Shown piece by piece: positions 12,612-14,700 of a stretch of 14,700 nucleotides of DNA; the first letter of the stretch is position 1, and every line of letters begins with the position of its first letter. Origin of the DNA: Chloroflexota bacterium (GTDB lineage: Bacteria > Chloroflexota > Dehalococcoidia > Lucifugimonadales > JADFKI01); contig JAGGDZ010000250.1 of assembly GCA_024648655.1 (NCBI GenBank), positions 1 through 14,700 of the forward strand, read 5' to 3'. The position numbers and the translations under genes are program-made. Under the pieces are notes generated by a model. The model saw only the letters and a program-made list of their open reading frames with translations. It was not told where the DNA came from and searched no databases.

Positions 12612-13781
12612 GTGAGGCAAGCCACCTACAAAATTCTGGTTGTTGACGACGAGCCCGATGTTGAACCGCTGGTTCTTCAACGGATGCGGCGTGACATCCG
12701 TAGGCACAAGTATGAATTTGTGTTCGCGCAGAACGGCATTGAAGCTCTTGATGTGCTGAACCGCGACGAAGACATCGACATGGTAATCTCAGACATCAAC
12801 ATGCCCCAGATGGACGGCCTTACTCTCTTGGGACAGATAGCTGAGGTAAAGCCCGACATACGCTCCATCATCGTATCCGCCTATGGTGATATGCAAAACA
12901 TACGTACCGCCATGAACAGAGGCGCTTTCGACTTCGTCACCAAACCTCTTGACTTTGGAGACCTGCGGCTTACCATCGAGCGAACGCTGCGCCATCTTGA
13001 GGAGTGGCGAGAAGCGCTCGCGTCCCGCGATAAGCTTGTGGCTCTGCAAAATGAGTTGGATGTCGCCAGCAGCATACAGCAGTCCATTCTACCCACCTCG
13101 TTTCCGCAAGGCGAAAACTACCAGGTTTTCGCCAATATGGAGCCGGCGCGCAACGTGGGGGGTGACTTTTTCGATGTTGTGAACCTAGAAAACGACCGCA
13201 TTGGACTCGCCATCGCGGATGTATCCGACAAGGGCGTTCCTGCCGCCCTTTTCATGATGTCCAGCCGAACTTGGATGAAAGGCGCGGCGATAGGAAATCC
13301 TGAACCGGGAGAGGTGCTCGAAGAGGTCAACTCTTTGCTCCACGAAGGCAACGAAGCGCAGATGTTCGTCACGGCGCTCTATGCGGTTTACATTCCGGAG
13401 ACCGGAGAGTTCACCTATGCGAGCGGAGGCCATGACGCTCCACTTCTGATTCGACCTGACGGAAGCTCGGAGTTACTGCCGCTTACGGGTGGAATCGCTC
13501 TGGGCATTATTCCATGGTTTGAATACGGACAGAACACGGTAACGCTCAATCCGGGGGAAACCATCGTCCTATATACTGACGGGGTTACTGAAGCCATGAA
13601 CAGCGAGGGCGAACAGTTTGGTGTTGAGCGCATGCGCGAAGTGTTTGCAAATTCCGCCCCTAAGGATTCCAGCGAAGCCACGCGCACGATATTCGATGCG
13701 GTTAGCGCGTTTGCGGATGGCGCGGCGCAATCCGACGATATTACTTGCTTAACCCTTTGTCGAAGTGAGACTCCCGCTTGA
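12612..13781 (+). CDS. Response regulator with PP2C-type SpoIIE/RsbU phosphatase output domain
   Basis: The 389-residue protein has three parts. A receiver domain (about 6-125) has acidic Asp12/Asp13, phospho-acceptor Asp61 in VISDINMPQMDG, switch Ser89 and conserved Lys111 in VTKP. A likely coiled-coil linker follows (126-160). The PP2C/SpoIIE domain (about 165-385) has metal-binding acidic residues in NVGGDFFD (181-188), ADVSDKGVPAALFM (202-215), YTDGVTEA (321-328) and QSDDITCL (373-380). The likely role is to dephosphorylate the STAS protein encoded just upstream once a histidine kinase phosphorylates Asp61. No histidine kinase is in the window. The start is GTG at 12612, with GGAGG at 12601-12605, 6 bases upstream. 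Its TGA overlaps the TTG start of the kinase gene by 4 bp. Confidence 0.92.
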   Translation: MRQATYKILVVDDEPDVEPLVLQRMRRDIRRHKYEFVFAQNGIEALDVLNRDEDIDMVISDINMPQMDGLTLLGQIAEVKPDIRSIIVSAYGDMQNIRTAMNRGAFDFVTKPLDFGDLRLTIERTLRHLEEWREALASRDKLVALQNELDVASSIQQSILPTSFPQGENYQVFANMEPARNVGGDFFDVVNLENDRIGLAIADVSDKGVPAALFMMSSRTWMKGAAIGNPEPGEVLEEVNSLLHEGNEAQMFVTALYAVYIPETGEFTYASGGHDAPLLIRPDGSSELLPLTGGIALGIIPWFEYGQNTVTLNPGETIVLYTDGVTEAMNSEGEQFGVERMREVFANSAPKDSSEATRTIFDAVSAFADGAAQSDDITCLTLCRSETPA

Positions 13782-14197
13782 GCGCAAAAGTATCTCTAAA
13801 AATTAAAGCAGCGCCCGACGCGCTAGATCGCATCAACGAAGCGATTGAATCCATTAGCAGCCAGGAGGATTGGCCATCCGACCTGCTTTTCACTGCGAAT
13901 CTCGTAGTCGAAGAGCTGGGTCTCAATGTGGTCAATCATGCGTATCGTGGTGAAGGCGATGAGTTTGAAGTCATCATTAAGTCCGAAGACCACGCTCTCA
14001 CCATAGAGATAATCGACAGCGGCCCTCCTTTCAATATGCTTACGGATGCGCCTACACCTGACGTGGAAGCCTCGATGGGAGATAGGCCCATCGGGGGGTT
14101 GGGCATTCATCTGGTAAAAACCATGATGGATGAGCTGGAATACAGGCGCGAGCGTGAAAGGAACCATCTGACGATGGTGAAGCGGAGAGACACATGA
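13778..14197 (+). CDS. HATPase anti-sigma factor / serine-protein kinase (RsbW/SpoIIAB-like)
   Basis: The 139-residue protein is a single GHKL ATPase domain of the length usual for RsbW-type kinases. The N-box is VVEELGLNVVNHAY (43-56) with Glu46 and Asn50. The G1 box is IDSGPPF (79-85) with Asp80. The G2 region is GGLGIHLVKTMMDELEYRR (106-124). It should phosphorylate the STAS protein on its SSAGLR serine and hold a sigma factor or other partner when that protein is phosphorylated. No sigma factor is seen here. The start is TTG at 13778; it overlaps the phosphatase stop in a TTGA, which argues for translational coupling. No ATG or GTG downstream would leave the whole domain intact. Its own stop overlaps the next start (ATGA). 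Confidence 0.88.
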   Translation: MSAKVSLKIKAAPDALDRINEAIESISSQEDWPSDLLFTANLVVEELGLNVVNHAYRGEGDEFEVIIKSEDHALTIEIIDSGPPFNMLTDAPTPDVEASMGDRPIGGLGIHLVKTMMDELEYRRERERNHLTMVKRRDT

Positions 14198-14700
14198 AAT
14201 TCCCGGCTCCACTGACCAGATTAGGAATTGGGGCCGCCTTTGTTTTCGTTACTCTGGTTGCCACTTTCTCTGCCGGTTGCTCTGAGACCAACTCCGAGCA
14301 GGCCGATATGTCAGATGTGCAGAATCGGCCAGCAGACGCGCAGCGGGCCCCCGTGTCTCAAGTCCCTGCGTCTGTCCCTGCGTCTATTGAGAAACCCGGC
14401 TCTTCACATGAGTCAAATGGTGTGTCTGACGATCACGTTTTGTTTGGACAGTCAGCGGCATTCAGCGGTCCCGCTCAGGAACTCGGCACCAACATGCGTC
14501 TCGGCATTGAAGCCGCTTTCAACGAGATTAACGAAGGCGGAGGAGTACATGGCAGAATCTTGAAGCTTGTGACTCTCGACGATGCCTACGAACCCGAAGC
14601 CGCAGTTGCTAACACCTTACGGCTTATCGAGGAAGAAAACGTATTTGCTCTTATTGGCGAAGTGGGCACTCCGACATCCCGCTCGGCGACTCCTGTCGCC
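14194..14700 (+). CDS. LivJ-type periplasmic solute-binding lipoprotein (Peripla_BP_6-like), 3' end cut by window
   Basis: The frame is open for 169 codons to the window edge, so only the first part is seen. An N-terminal export signal (residues 1-28, hydrophobic core GIGAAFVFVTLVATF) ends at Cys29 in SAGC, a slightly atypical lipobox, so a lipid-anchored extracytoplasmic protein is likely. A low-complexity linker of about 50 residues, rich in Ser, Pro and Ala, follows. Ligand-binding domain homology begins near residue 82: LFGQSAAFSGPAQELGTNM (83-101), then GIEAAFNEINEGGGVHGR and LVTLDDAYEP, the usual start of branched-chain amino-acid/amide-binding proteins. The ATG at 14194 overlaps the kinase stop (ATGA), placing it in the partner-switching operon. 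It may be a sensor subunit rather than part of a transporter, which is an inference. A larger multidomain protein beyond the edge cannot be excluded. Confidence 0.87.
   Translation, partial: MKFPAPLTRLGIGAAFVFVTLVATFSAGCSETNSEQADMSDVQNRPADAQRAPVSQVPASVPASIEKPGSSHESNGVSDDHVLFGQSAAFSGPAQELGTNMRLGIEAAFNEINEGGGVHGRILKLVTLDDAYEPEAAVANTLRLIEEENVFALIGEVGTPTSRSATPVA
14362..14385 (+). repeat. Exact 12-bp tandem duplication in the solute-binding protein linker
   Basis: GTCCCTGCGTCT occurs twice in a row (14362-14373, 14374-14385), encoding VPAS twice in frame within the flexible linker. This is a short slippage-type repeat that fits a linker tolerant of length change. Confidence 0.75.

Noticed and set aside
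14228..14563. 111-codon plus-strand frame inside the solute-binding protein gene
   Set aside because: It is an out-of-frame shadow. The frame starting at 14194 has a signal peptide, a lipobox-like Cys and binding-protein motifs.

Overview
The window looks like a chromosomal segment of an uncultured bacterium, moderately GC-rich with AT-richer intergenic stretches. My best guess is a Chloroflexota/SAR202-Dehalococcoidia-like lineage. That guess rests on gene content only: several CaiB/BaiF CoA-transferases, an enolase-superfamily acid dehydratase, a stand-alone GOLPH3-like protein, a tiny twin-arginine protein, an IS1-type transposase remnant, and a circularly permuted ATP-grasp/alpha-E pair. 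No rRNA, tRNA or CRISPR array was seen.

Region 1 (1-7724) is catabolic. A lipoyl-ligase/octanoyltransferase-family gene runs off the left edge on the minus strand. It is divergent from an L-rhamnonate-dehydratase-like enolase-superfamily gene. Next come a decayed IS1-family insertion (about 2034-2518), a D-2-hydroxyacid dehydrogenase (minus), a 61-residue twin-arginine protein (minus) with a hairpin terminator behind it, a CaiB/BaiF CoA-transferase (plus), and a convergent two-gene operon of two more CaiB/BaiF proteins (minus). Together they could dehydrate sugar or hydroxy acids, oxidise or reduce hydroxy/keto acids, and activate or exchange CoA on carboxylic acids. The pathway is inferred, and no substrate can be assigned. 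In the tandem pair one protein keeps the catalytic Asp and the other has Leu there, which suggests a two-subunit enzyme.

Region 2 (7725-11786) starts with a 400-bp stretch without a convincing gene. A GOLPH3/GPP34-domain gene (minus) is then divergent from a circularly permuted ATP-grasp gene (plus), which is followed by its usual partner, an alpha-E (DUF403) gene. The 313 bp between the partners carry what looks like a frame-disrupted small membrane-protein gene with an exact 15-bp tandem duplication.

Region 3 (11787-14700) is a signalling operon after a terminator-like hairpin: STAS anti-anti-sigma factor, response regulator fused to a PP2C/SpoIIE phosphatase, HATPase anti-sigma kinase, and a lipoprotein-like LivJ-type solute-binding protein that runs off the right edge. 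The last three genes overlap by 4 bp at each junction. This is a complete partner-switching core (kinase, phosphatase, switch protein) coupled to an extracytoplasmic ligand-binding protein. It is the most interesting assembly here, together with the Asp-less CoA-transferase pair and the unexplained sequence between the ATP-grasp and alpha-E genes.
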